Shown one piece after another: positions 55,701-62,758 of a stretch of DNA of 64,000 nt; the stretch's first letter is position 1; the number at the start of each line of letters is the position of its first letter. The translations under genes and the position numbers were made by a program. Below the pieces are notes generated by a model. The model had not been told where the DNA came from. It ran no database searches and saw nothing but the letters and a program-made list of their open reading frames with translations. Origin of the DNA: Nocardioides zeae (GTDB lineage: Bacteria > Actinomycetota > Actinomycetes > Propionibacteriales > Nocardioidaceae); assembly GCF_030818655.1 (NCBI RefSeq), contig NZ_JAUTAN010000001.1, positions 1,488,001 through 1,552,000 on the forward strand, in the 5' to 3' direction.

Positions 55701-56678
55701 GTGATCGTCGACAACGCGCTCTACCGCGACGGGCGCCGGGTCGACCCGGGCTGTGCGTCCCACGACCTGGCGGGCGTGCTGGCCGCGCGCCGCGAGGGCG
55801 ACGTCGTGTGGGTCGGGCTGTTCGAGCCCACCGCCGCGGAGATGGACTCGGTGGCGCAGCACTTCGGGCTGCACCACCTCGCGGTCGAGGACGCCGTGCA
55901 CGCCCACCAGCGGCCGAAGCTGGAGCGCTACGGCGACCAGCTCTACTGCGTGCTCAAGACGCTCTGGTACGTCGACGCCTCCGACGACGTCGAGACGGGC
56001 GAGATCGGGATCTTCCTCGGTCCCGGCTTCGTCGTGCACGTGCGCCACGGCGAGGGCTGCGACATCCGCGTCGTGCGCACCGACCTCGAGTCCCGCCCGA
56101 CCGTGCTGGCGCACGGCCCGTCCTCGGTCCTCTACGCGATCGCCGACCACGTCGTCGACGCGTACGGCGAGGTGGCGGCCAGCCTCGAGATCGACGTCGA
56201 CGAGGTGGAGGCGTCGGTGTTCTCCCCCGCCCGCAGCGACGACTCGCCCCGGATCTACCGGCTCAAGCGGGAGCTGACGGAGGTACGGCGCGCCGTGCTG
56301 CCCCTCCGGGAGCCGATGCGGCGCATGGCGGCGGGCGACGTGCCGGGCGTGCCGGAGCGCTCCGCGCCGTACTTCCGCGACGTCGCCAGCCACCTCGCCT
56401 CCGTCGCGGAGATCGTCGAGGGCCTCGACAACCTGCTGGCGGCGGCGTTCGAGGCGCAGGTGGCGCGCATCTCCGTCCAGCAGAACGAGGACATGCGGAA
56501 GATCTCCGCCGGGGTGGCGCTCGTGGCGGGTCCGACGCTGGTCGCCGGCATCTACGGCATGAACTTCACCCACATGCCCGAGCTGCACTGGACGCTCGGC
56601 TACCCGATGGCCCTGCTGCTGATGGTGCTCTGCTCGGGCGGGCTGTGGTGGTTCTTCAAGCGCTCGGGCTGGTTGTGA
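55701..56678 (+). CDS. corA: CorA-family magnesium/cobalt channel
   Basis: A 325-residue membrane channel. A cytoplasmic N-terminal domain is followed by a long helix (about residues 150-275) and two transmembrane segments near the end with the signature YGMN in IYGMNFTHMPELHWTLGYPMALLLMVLC (about residues 285-310). The pore loop residues fit CorA. The last residues are basic, as usual. The GTG start at 55701 is preceded only by a short leader. It diverges from the histidine phosphatase. Confidence 0.93.
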   Translation: MIVDNALYRDGRRVDPGCASHDLAGVLAARREGDVVWVGLFEPTAAEMDSVAQHFGLHHLAVEDAVHAHQRPKLERYGDQLYCVLKTLWYVDASDDVETGEIGIFLGPGFVVHVRHGEGCDIRVVRTDLESRPTVLAHGPSSVLYAIADHVVDAYGEVAASLEIDVDEVEASVFSPARSDDSPRIYRLKRELTEVRRAVLPLREPMRRMAAGDVPGVPERSAPYFRDVASHLASVAEIVEGLDNLLAAAFEAQVARISVQQNEDMRKISAGVALVAGPTLVAGIYGMNFTHMPELHWTLGYPMALLLMVLCSGGLWWFFKRSGWL

Positions 56679-56690
56679 CGCCCGGTCGGC

Positions 56691-57530
56691 TCACGTCGCC
56701 GTGAGCACGCCCGCGCCGAGCAGGCCCATGACGCCGAGGCCCAGGACGACCCGGTAGGTCACGAAGGGCAGGTAGGACCGGGTCGAGACGTAGCGCAGCA
56801 GCCACGCGATGACGGCGTAGCCCACCACGAAGGCCACCGCCGTCGCGGCGATCGTCGGTCCCCAGCCGTGGGGGTTGTCGCCGCCGGGGACGTCCTTGAG
56901 CTTGTAGACGCCCGCGCCGACGACGGCGGGGATGGCCAGGAGGAAGGCGTAGCGCGTCGTCACCTCGCGCTCGTAGCCGAGGGCACGGCCCATCGAGATG
57001 GTCGCGCCGGAGCGCGAGACGCCGGGCACGAGCGCCGCCGCCTGGGCCAGGCCCATGAGCACCGAGTCGCGGAGGGTGAGGTCCTTGAAGGTGCGCGAGG
57101 ACGCGCCGTACCGGTCGGCGAGACCGAGCACGATGCCCATGACCACCAGGGTCGAGGCGACCACCCACAGGCTGCGCAGGGCGCTGTCGATCGCGTCCTC
57201 GAAGAGCAGGCCGAGCAGCACGATCGGCAGCGAGCCGACGATGATGAACCAGCCCATCCGCGCGTCGAGGCTGCCGCGCAGCTCCGGCTTGACCAGCGAC
57301 TGCAGCCACGCGAGGGCGATGCGCCAGATGTCCTTGCGGAAGTAGAGGAGGACCGCCACCTCCGTGCCGATCTGGCAGACGGCGGTGAACGCGGCGCCCG
57401 GGTCCTCCCAGCCGACCAGCTCGGGGAAGATGCGGAGGTGGGCGCTCGAGGAGATCGGCAGGAACTCCGTGAGGCCCTGGATCACGCCGAGCACGACGGC
57501 TTGGAGGTAGTCCCACACGGGCGCCGACAA
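56691..57530 (-). CDS. uppP: Undecaprenyl-diphosphatase UppP
   Basis: A 279-residue membrane enzyme that turns undecaprenyl diphosphate into the monophosphate carrier for cell-wall synthesis. GVIQGLTEFLPISSSAHLRI at about residues 16-35 and VPGVSRSGATISMGRALG near 165 are the two signature segments. About eight transmembrane helices are visible. No ATG is suitable. TTG 57530 is chosen because GGCGGTGGCC lies just upstream, with GTG 57518 as alternative. It converges with corA and diverges from the aldo/keto reductase. Confidence 0.93.
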   Translation of the reverse strand: MSAPVWDYLQAVVLGVIQGLTEFLPISSSAHLRIFPELVGWEDPGAAFTAVCQIGTEVAVLLYFRKDIWRIALAWLQSLVKPELRGSLDARMGWFIIVGSLPIVLLGLLFEDAIDSALRSLWVVASTLVVMGIVLGLADRYGASSRTFKDLTLRDSVLMGLAQAAALVPGVSRSGATISMGRALGYEREVTTRYAFLLAIPAVVGAGVYKLKDVPGGDNPHGWGPTIAATAVAFVVGYAVIAWLLRYVSTRSYLPFVTYRVVLGLGVMGLLGAGVLTAT

Positions 57531-57621
57531 TAGGCCACCGCCACCGTGCCGAGGGCCAGGACGGCCCGCCACGCCCGCGCGATGTGCGACACGTCCGCGG
57601 CCGGCCGCTAGGTTGACCCGC

Positions 57622-58602
57622 ATGCAGCAGCGATCGGTCGGGGCCAGCGGCCTGCGGGTCTCTCGCCTCGGGCTCGGCACCATGACGTGGGGGCGCGACA
57701 CCGACGAGCACGAGGCCCGCGACCAGCTGGTCGCGTTCGTCGGCGCCGGGGGCACGCTGCTCGACACCGCCGCGGCGTACGGCGACGGGGTCTCCGAGCA
57801 GCTGATCGGCAGCCTGCTGGGCGACGTGGTCGCCCGCGAGGACGTGGTGCTGGCCACGAAGGCGGGGCTGGGCCAGCGGCGCTCCACCGGCAAGCCCGGT
57901 GCGTCCGCGCAGCGCGGCGCCACCCGCGACACGTCGCGCCGGTCGGTCCTCGCGTCGCTCGACGGCTCGCTGCGGCGGCTCGGCACCGACCACGTCGACC
58001 TGCTCCAGGTGCACGTGTGGTCGGACGCCACCCCGCTCGAGGAGACGTTGGCCACGCTCGACCACGTCGTGACGACCGGGCGGGCGCGGTACGTCGGCAT
58101 CTCCAACTACACCGGCTGGCAGACGGCGCAGGCCGCGACCTGGCAGCGCGCCGTCCCCGGCCGGGCGCCGCTGGTGTCGACGCAGGTCGAGTACTCGCTG
58201 CTCAACCGCAACGTCGAGCTCGAGGTGCTCCCGGCCGCCGAGGCGCTCGGGATGGGCGTGCTGACCTGGTCGCCGCTGGGCCGCGGGGTGCTGACGGGCA
58301 AGTACCGCACCGGCACGCCCTCCGACTCCCGCGCGGCCACGTCCCACCTGGCCTCGTTCGTGGAGCCCTACCTCGACGAGCGCTCCCACGGGATCGTGGA
58401 GTCCGTGGTGAAGGCCGCCGACGGTCTGGGATGGACTCCGGCCGAGGTGGCGTTGGCCTGGGTGCGCGACCGTCCGGGCATCGCCGCGCCCGTCGTCGGG
58501 GCGCGGACGGCCGCACAGCTCCGGGCCCTCCTCAGCGTCGAGGAGAAGGCCCTCCCCATCGAGATCGCCGACGCGCTGGACGACGTCTCGGCGGTCGACT
58601 GA
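57622..58602 (+). CDS. Aldo/keto reductase
   Basis: A 326-residue NAD(P)H-dependent reductase with a TIM barrel. The tetrad is seen in LLDTAAAYGDGVSE (Asp, Tyr), VLATKAG (Lys) and VDLLQVHVW (His). GARTAAQLRALLSVEE near the end binds the cofactor. It belongs to the large YghZ/Tas-like group. The carbonyl substrate is unknown. It is followed by a 24-base gap and a small conserved gene, likely in one unit. Confidence 0.92.
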   Translation: MQQRSVGASGLRVSRLGLGTMTWGRDTDEHEARDQLVAFVGAGGTLLDTAAAYGDGVSEQLIGSLLGDVVAREDVVLATKAGLGQRRSTGKPGASAQRGATRDTSRRSVLASLDGSLRRLGTDHVDLLQVHVWSDATPLEETLATLDHVVTTGRARYVGISNYTGWQTAQAATWQRAVPGRAPLVSTQVEYSLLNRNVELEVLPAAEALGMGVLTWSPLGRGVLTGKYRTGTPSDSRAATSHLASFVEPYLDERSHGIVESVVKAADGLGWTPAEVALAWVRDRPGIAAPVVGARTAAQLRALLSVEEKALPIEIADALDDVSAVD

Positions 58603-58626
58603 CCCGTTCCCCGGAGGTGGCATCCG

Positions 58627-58851
58627 ATGAGCAGGAACCGCACCGCCCTGTCCCGCGGCGTCGAGTGGGAGTTCCGTGACGTGGTGCTCTCGCGGCACCT
58701 GTCCCGCAACGCCGTGCGCCAGGCCCTCGTCGAGATGGCCGAGCACGGCGGCTGGGAGCTCGACCGGCTCCGCATCGGCAACGACGGCGTGCGGCGCGTG
58801 ATCGTGCGCCGCAAGATCATCCGCCAGCGCGCGACGCTCTGGGCGAGCTGA
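58627..58851 (+). CDS. DUF5703-family small protein
   Basis: A 74-residue protein conserved in actinobacteria. WEFRDVVLSRHLSRNAVRQALVEMAEHGGWELDRLRIGNDGVRRVIVRRKIIR is a compact basic domain with no catalytic residue that I recognise. The ATG follows GGAGGTGGC. It is convergent with the M20 peptidase gene, a pairing seen elsewhere. The function is unknown. Confidence 0.85.
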   Translation: MSRNRTALSRGVEWEFRDVVLSRHLSRNAVRQALVEMAEHGGWELDRLRIGNDGVRRVIVRRKIIRQRATLWAS

Positions 58852-58866
58852 CGCCCGGGCGACCCC

Positions 58867-60213
58867 TCAGGCGTCGCCCAGGAACCGGTCGAACACCCGC
58901 GCCCCGAACTCGAGCGCGTCGACGGGCACCCGCTCGTCCACGCCGTGGAAGAGGGCGGTGAAGTCGAGGTCGGCGGGCAGGCGCAGCGGCGCGAAGCCGT
59001 AGGAGCGCATGCCCAGCTTGCGGAAGTGCTTGGCGTCGGTGCCGCCGCTCATGAGGTACGGCGCCACGAGCGCCCCCGGGTCCTCGGCCAGGAGGCTGCG
59101 GGTCATGGCGTCGACGAGGTGCCCGTCGTAGGGCGTCTCCCACGGCTGCTGGTGGGAGACGAAGTCGATCTCCACGTTCTCCCCGGTCAGCTCGGCGAGC
59201 GTCGCGAAGAACTCGTCCTCGAACCCGGGCAGGAACCGGCCGTCGACGTGCGCGGTCGCCTCGGTCGGGACCACGTTCACCTTGTAGCCCGCGTTCAGCA
59301 TCGTCGGGTTGGTCGAGTTGCGGATGACGTTGCCCAGCATCCGCGCCGCGCCGCCGAACTCCTCGACGAGGGCGGGCGCGTTCTCGGGGGTCGCCGCCGT
59401 GCCGGCCAGCTCGCCGATGGTCGCGAGGAGCACCTCCATCGTCGGGGTGAGGCGCACGGGCCACTCGTGGGCACCGATGCGGGCGACGGCGCCGGCGAGG
59501 TCGGTGACCGCGTTCTCGGTGTTGACCATCGAGCCGTGGCCTGCGCGGCCCCGGGCGGTCAGCCGCATCCAGGCCATGCCCTTCTCGGCGGCCTCGATGA
59601 GGTAGACGCGGCGGCCGCGGACCGTGGCGCTGAAGCCGCCGACCTCGCCGATCGCCTCGGTGCAGTCCGCGAGCTCGTCCGGGTGCTCCTCGACCAGCAC
59701 CTCGGCGCCCTGGTGGCCGCCGGCCTCCTCGTCGGCCGTGAAGCACAGCACCACGGGCCGCTTCGGCAGGACGCCGGCGCGCGTGCGGGCGCGCACGACC
59801 GAGAGCAGCATGGCGTCGAAGTCCTTCATGTCGACGGCGCCCCGGCCCCAGACGTAGCCGTCCTGGATCTCGCCGGAGAACGGGTGCACCTGCCAGTCCT
59901 CGGCGGCGGCGGGCACCACGTCGAGGTGGCCGTGCACGAGGAGGGGGTCACCCTCGGTGCCGCCCCAGCGGGCCACGACGCTCGTGCGCCCCGGCGAGCT
60001 CTCGTAGAGCCGCGACTCGATGCCCACCTCGTCGAGCAGCGCCGCGACGTGCTCCGCGGCCTTCCGCTCCCCCGGCCCGGAGTCGTCGCCGTAGTTGGAG
60101 GTGTCGATGCGGATGAGGTCGCGGCACAGCTCGACGACCTCGGCGGCGGGGTCGTAGGCCGGCCCCTCGCCACGTGCGGCGTCGGCTCCCGGAGTGCTCG
60201 TGTCGTCGCTCAT
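58867..60213 (-). CDS. M20-family metallopeptidase
   Basis: A 448-residue zinc peptidase of the M20/M25/M40 group. LLVHGHLDVVPA gives His and Asp ligands at about residues 93-104, WGRGAVDMKDF the bridging Asp, FTADEEAGGHQG the Glu pair, and the late FHGVDERVPVD the final His. The dimerisation domain is at about 215-335. Related enzymes cut dipeptides or acylated amino acids; the substrate is not known. The ATG at 60211-60213 agrees with the family start. Confidence 0.9.
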   Translation of the reverse strand: MSDDTSTPGADAARGEGPAYDPAAEVVELCRDLIRIDTSNYGDDSGPGERKAAEHVAALLDEVGIESRLYESSPGRTSVVARWGGTEGDPLLVHGHLDVVPAAAEDWQVHPFSGEIQDGYVWGRGAVDMKDFDAMLLSVVRARTRAGVLPKRPVVLCFTADEEAGGHQGAEVLVEEHPDELADCTEAIGEVGGFSATVRGRRVYLIEAAEKGMAWMRLTARGRAGHGSMVNTENAVTDLAGAVARIGAHEWPVRLTPTMEVLLATIGELAGTAATPENAPALVEEFGGAARMLGNVIRNSTNPTMLNAGYKVNVVPTEATAHVDGRFLPGFEDEFFATLAELTGENVEIDFVSHQQPWETPYDGHLVDAMTRSLLAEDPGALVAPYLMSGGTDAKHFRKLGMRSYGFAPLRLPADLDFTALFHGVDERVPVDALEFGARVFDRFLGDA

Positions 60214-60301
60214 GGGCCCATCCTGGCAAACGCGGCGGCACCGGCGCCGGGCGCCCGCGCGGCGAGCCCGCCACAGCGTGGAACCGGACGGAGAAGCACT
60301 G

Positions 60302-60338
60302 CGGCCCCGAGTCCCTGACCTGCAGGAACTCGGGGCCG
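60302..60338 (-). terminator. Terminator of the tRNA-Leu gene
   Basis: An 11-base perfect stem (60302-60312 with 60328-60338) lies five bases past the 3' end of the tRNA on the minus strand. No U-tract is present. Confidence 0.75.
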
Positions 60339-60342
60339 ATCG

Positions 60343-60428
60343 GTGTCCGAGGGGGGACTTGAACCCCCATGCCCAATAAGGGCACTAGCACCTCAAGCTA
60401 GCGCGTCTGCCAATTCCGCCACCCGGAC
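60343..60428 (-). tRNA. tRNA-Leu (anticodon GAG)
   Basis: An 86-base tRNA of the long-variable-arm class. The acceptor stem pairs GTCCGGG with CTCGGAC (one G-T pair), the D-loop has TTGG, the anticodon stem GCTAGC encloses the loop with GAG at 60392-60394, the variable arm is a stem (GTGCCC with a partner), and the T-arm has GGGGGTTCAAGTCCCCC. Discriminator A is at 60343. The CCA end is not encoded. GAG reads CUC/CUU Leu codons, the most common type in such a genome. Confidence 0.95.
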
Positions 60429-60490
60429 GAGTGCGGGTGAAACAGTAGCAGGGGTCGGCCGGAACGACCGCATCGGGGGTCGGCGCCGCG

Positions 60491-61126
60491 TCACCCGCCA
60501 CCCAAGGCCTCGTCGAGCAGGGCCTGCGCGTCGCGGAGTGCGCCCAGGCCCCGCGCGTACTGCTGCGAGACCGCCGACGCACTGACCCCCACGGCGGCCG
60601 CCACCTCGCGCTGCGAGGAGCCGTCGAGACCCGCCAGGAGCATCGGGTGGGCGGTCGGGCCGACGCGGTCGACGAGGGCGTCCCGGCAGAGCAGCAGCGC
60701 GTTGACGACGTCGGGCGGGCAGGGCGACGTGGCGCCGTCGGCCGCGACGTACCACGTGCGCCGCCGGCGGGTCGCCGGCCGGCCCAGCTCGTCGATCGCC
60801 GCGCGTGCGCTCCACCAGGCGGACCCGTCCTCGAGCGCAGGGGTGCGGCTGCCGTCGAGCACCGCCCGCTCACCCAGGCCGATGCCGTAGCGCGTGTCCA
60901 CCACGGGACGGAGCAGCAGACGCACGACGAGCGTGGCCCGGAGGGCCGCCCCGAGGGACGGGTAGACCCCTTGGAACTCGTCCCCTACCGTCGGGTGGAG
61001 GCCGTCGACCGAGGGCACGCGCCGGTCGGCCTCGGCGAGCGCGTCCGCCAGGGCGTCCTGCACGGCACGGCGATCTGCCGAGCGCCGGGACCCCACGAGG
61101 TCGCCGATGAGGGCGTAGACCGTCAT
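60491..61126 (-). CDS. SatD-family protein with a C-terminal helix-turn-helix
   Basis: A 211-residue SatD-family protein (named from a streptococcal acid-stress operon). YALIGDLVGSRRSADRRAVQDALADALAEADR is the family start and GDEFQGVYPSLGAALRATLVVRLLL the core. The last 50 residues (DGSSQREVAAAVGVSASAVSQQYARGLGALRDAQALL) look like a sigma-region-4-type helix-turn-helix. The ATG at 61126 lies about seven bases behind a candidate -10 box, so the message may be leaderless. It is next to a DUF3307-type membrane protein. Confidence 0.85.
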   Translation of the reverse strand: MTVYALIGDLVGSRRSADRRAVQDALADALAEADRRVPSVDGLHPTVGDEFQGVYPSLGAALRATLVVRLLLRPVVDTRYGIGLGERAVLDGSRTPALEDGSAWWSARAAIDELGRPATRRRRTWYVAADGATSPCPPDVVNALLLCRDALVDRVGPTAHPMLLAGLDGSSQREVAAAVGVSASAVSQQYARGLGALRDAQALLDEALGGG

Positions 61127-61129
61127 TGC

Positions 61130-61162
61130 TGAAGCATATGCCTTCACTTCACGGAAATGAAG
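61130..61162. promoter_or_regulatory. TGAAG boxes around the promoter of the SatD gene
   Basis: TGAAG-N7-CTTCA (61130-61146) and CTTCA-N6-TGAAG (61147-61162) stand back to back. TGAAGCATAT and TGAAGCGTAT also form a direct repeat. On the minus strand TATGCT (61133-61138) can serve as -10, with TTCATT 17 bases upstream as a weak -35. The start of transcription would be at or one base from the ATG. The SatD protein's own helix-turn-helix may bind here. Confidence 0.6.
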
Positions 61163-61198
61163 CGTATCGCTGAACTCAGAGGCGGGGGCGCACGGGGC

Positions 61199-61969
61199 TC
61201 ACGCCAGCGCGATGAGACCGACGCCCGCGAGCGCCACGGACCAGCTCGCCAGGCTGCCGACCAGGAAGTACTCCGTCACGTCGCTCGGGCCACCGAGGCC
61301 CGATGCGCCGTCCCGCGGCGCGCGCAGCTCCGGGAAGCGCAGCAGCGCCTTGGCCGCGACCACGAGCGAGGCACCCGTCAGGCTGCCGGCACCCCCGAGT
61401 CCCACCACGAGGAGCCGCTCCATCGGCCCCAGGACCCGGCCGCCTCGCAGCTGCTTCTCGTTGTCGTGCGCCGGGACGCCCACCAGGTCGAGCAGCAGCC
61501 GCACCAGGATGTTGGCCGTCGCGAGCTGGGCCACCGCGACGGCCAGCACGACGAGGAGCAGGCCGGGGTCGACGCGCGCCACCACGCTCGCGCCGGCGAC
61601 GCGCTCCACCACGCCCGGCGTGCCCATCGCCGGACCGCACAGCAAGGTCGCCACCACGCCGAGCCCGAACGCGCCGTACGCCACCGCGAAGCGGCCCCGC
61701 CCGTCACGCAACGGACGCCCCGCCGGCTGCACCTGGCCCCAGGCCAGGGCGGAGGACGACGCCGGGACCCACACCGCGGCGGCCAGGGCGGCGAGCCCCC
61801 AGCCCCACCACCCACGCCCCGTCGGGTCGGCGAGCACGGCTCCGACCAGCACGGCCGCGAGCCCCGCGAGGGTCAGCCACCACCGCCGCGCCCGGCTCGT
61901 CAGGTCGCCGTCGGCGCGACACAGGTCGCACAGGCCCACCACGAGCAACCACCACGCGACACCGGCCAC
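61199..61969 (-). CDS. DUF3307-like membrane protein, SatD partner
   Basis: A 256-residue membrane protein with about seven hydrophobic segments. The C-terminal part, with GRVLGPMERLLVVGLGGAGSLTGASLVVAAKALLRFPELR and DVTEYFLVGSLASWSVALAGVG, matches what I recall from DUF3307 proteins that pair with SatD. The N-terminal half differs more from the family. The GTG at 61967-61969 is preceded by GGGAGGAG at nine bases. It lies upstream of the SatD gene on the same strand, but the SatD gene seems to have its own promoter. Confidence 0.75.
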   Translation of the reverse strand: MAGVAWWLLVVGLCDLCRADGDLTSRARRWWLTLAGLAAVLVGAVLADPTGRGWWGWGLAALAAAVWVPASSSALAWGQVQPAGRPLRDGRGRFAVAYGAFGLGVVATLLCGPAMGTPGVVERVAGASVVARVDPGLLLVVLAVAVAQLATANILVRLLLDLVGVPAHDNEKQLRGGRVLGPMERLLVVGLGGAGSLTGASLVVAAKALLRFPELRAPRDGASGLGGPSDVTEYFLVGSLASWSVALAGVGLIALA

Positions 61970-62070
61970 GTCACCACTCCTCCCGAGATCACCGGGGTCC
62001 ACCCTGCCGCACGCCGCCGACAGTCCTGGGCCACGCCGGGAACGGCGCGGCGACGTGATGTGCTGGCCCC

Positions 62071-62667
62071 GTGCCCACCACCTTCCGTCTCGCGTTCGTC
62101 ACCGGAGCCACCCCCGACAAGTGGGCGGCACGGTGGCGCGAGCGCCACCCGAAGGACCGCCTCGAGCTCGTCCCCGTCGAGCAGGCCGACCAGGAACGGG
62201 TGGTCCGCGAGGGCGCCGTCGACATGTGCCTCGCCCGCCTCCCCGTCGACACGACCGGCCTGCTCGTCGTGCGCCTGTACGACGAGGCGCAGGTCGTCGT
62301 CGTCGACCGGGAGCACGTCGTGTCCGCGGTCGACGAGGTCGAGCTCGCCGACCTGGCCGACGAGCAGCTCGTCACCGACCCCGCCCGGGTGCCCGGGTGG
62401 GACGGGGTCGCCCGCGCCGAGCGCCTCGACTGGCCCGCGATGACCGACCGCGACGCGGTCGAGGTGGCCGCCAGCGGGGCCGGTGTCGCCGTCCTGCCCG
62501 AGTCCGTCGCGCGCGTGCTGCACCGCAAGGACGCCGTCCACCGGCCGGTCGTCGACCTGCCGCCGACCACCGTCGCGCTCGTGTGGCTGGCGGAGCGGGA
62601 CGACGACGCGACGCAGGAGATGGTGGGCATCACGCGGGGCCGCACGGCCCGCAGCAGCCGCGGCTGA
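62071..62667 (+). CDS. LysR-type effector-binding domain protein without a DNA-binding domain
   Basis: A 198-residue protein resembling the C-terminal substrate-binding domain of LysR regulators. FRLAFVTGATPDKWAARWRERHPKDRLELVPVEQADQERVVREGAVDMCLARLP is the usual start of that domain, and EVAASGAGVAVLPESVARVLHRKDAVHRPVVDLPPTTVALVWLA the usual end. No helix-turn-helix is present in or near the reading frame. GTG 62071 starts right at the domain. It may be a stand-alone sensor or a remnant of a regulator. It diverges from the DUF3307-type gene. Confidence 0.82.
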   Translation: MPTTFRLAFVTGATPDKWAARWRERHPKDRLELVPVEQADQERVVREGAVDMCLARLPVDTTGLLVVRLYDEAQVVVVDREHVVSAVDEVELADLADEQLVTDPARVPGWDGVARAERLDWPAMTDRDAVEVAASGAGVAVLPESVARVLHRKDAVHRPVVDLPPTTVALVWLAERDDDATQEMVGITRGRTARSSRG

Positions 62668-62679
62668 AGTTGCAGAACG

Positions 62680-62709
62680 CAACCACCCTGCGGCAGGGTC
62701 GAACGGTTG
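62680..62709 (+). terminator. Nested hairpin after the LysR-like gene
   Basis: ACCCTG-CGG-CAGGGT (62685-62699) lies inside CAACC ... GGTTG (62680-62684 and 62705-62709). A smaller GTTGC-N5-GCAAC repeat (62669-62683) precedes it. A terminator for the LysR-like gene is likely. It could also affect the BCCT gene leader. Confidence 0.6.
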
Positions 62710-62758
62710 TGTGTCGGTCCTCCTTCGGCCGGCACGGCACCGGAACCGAGAGGAACAC

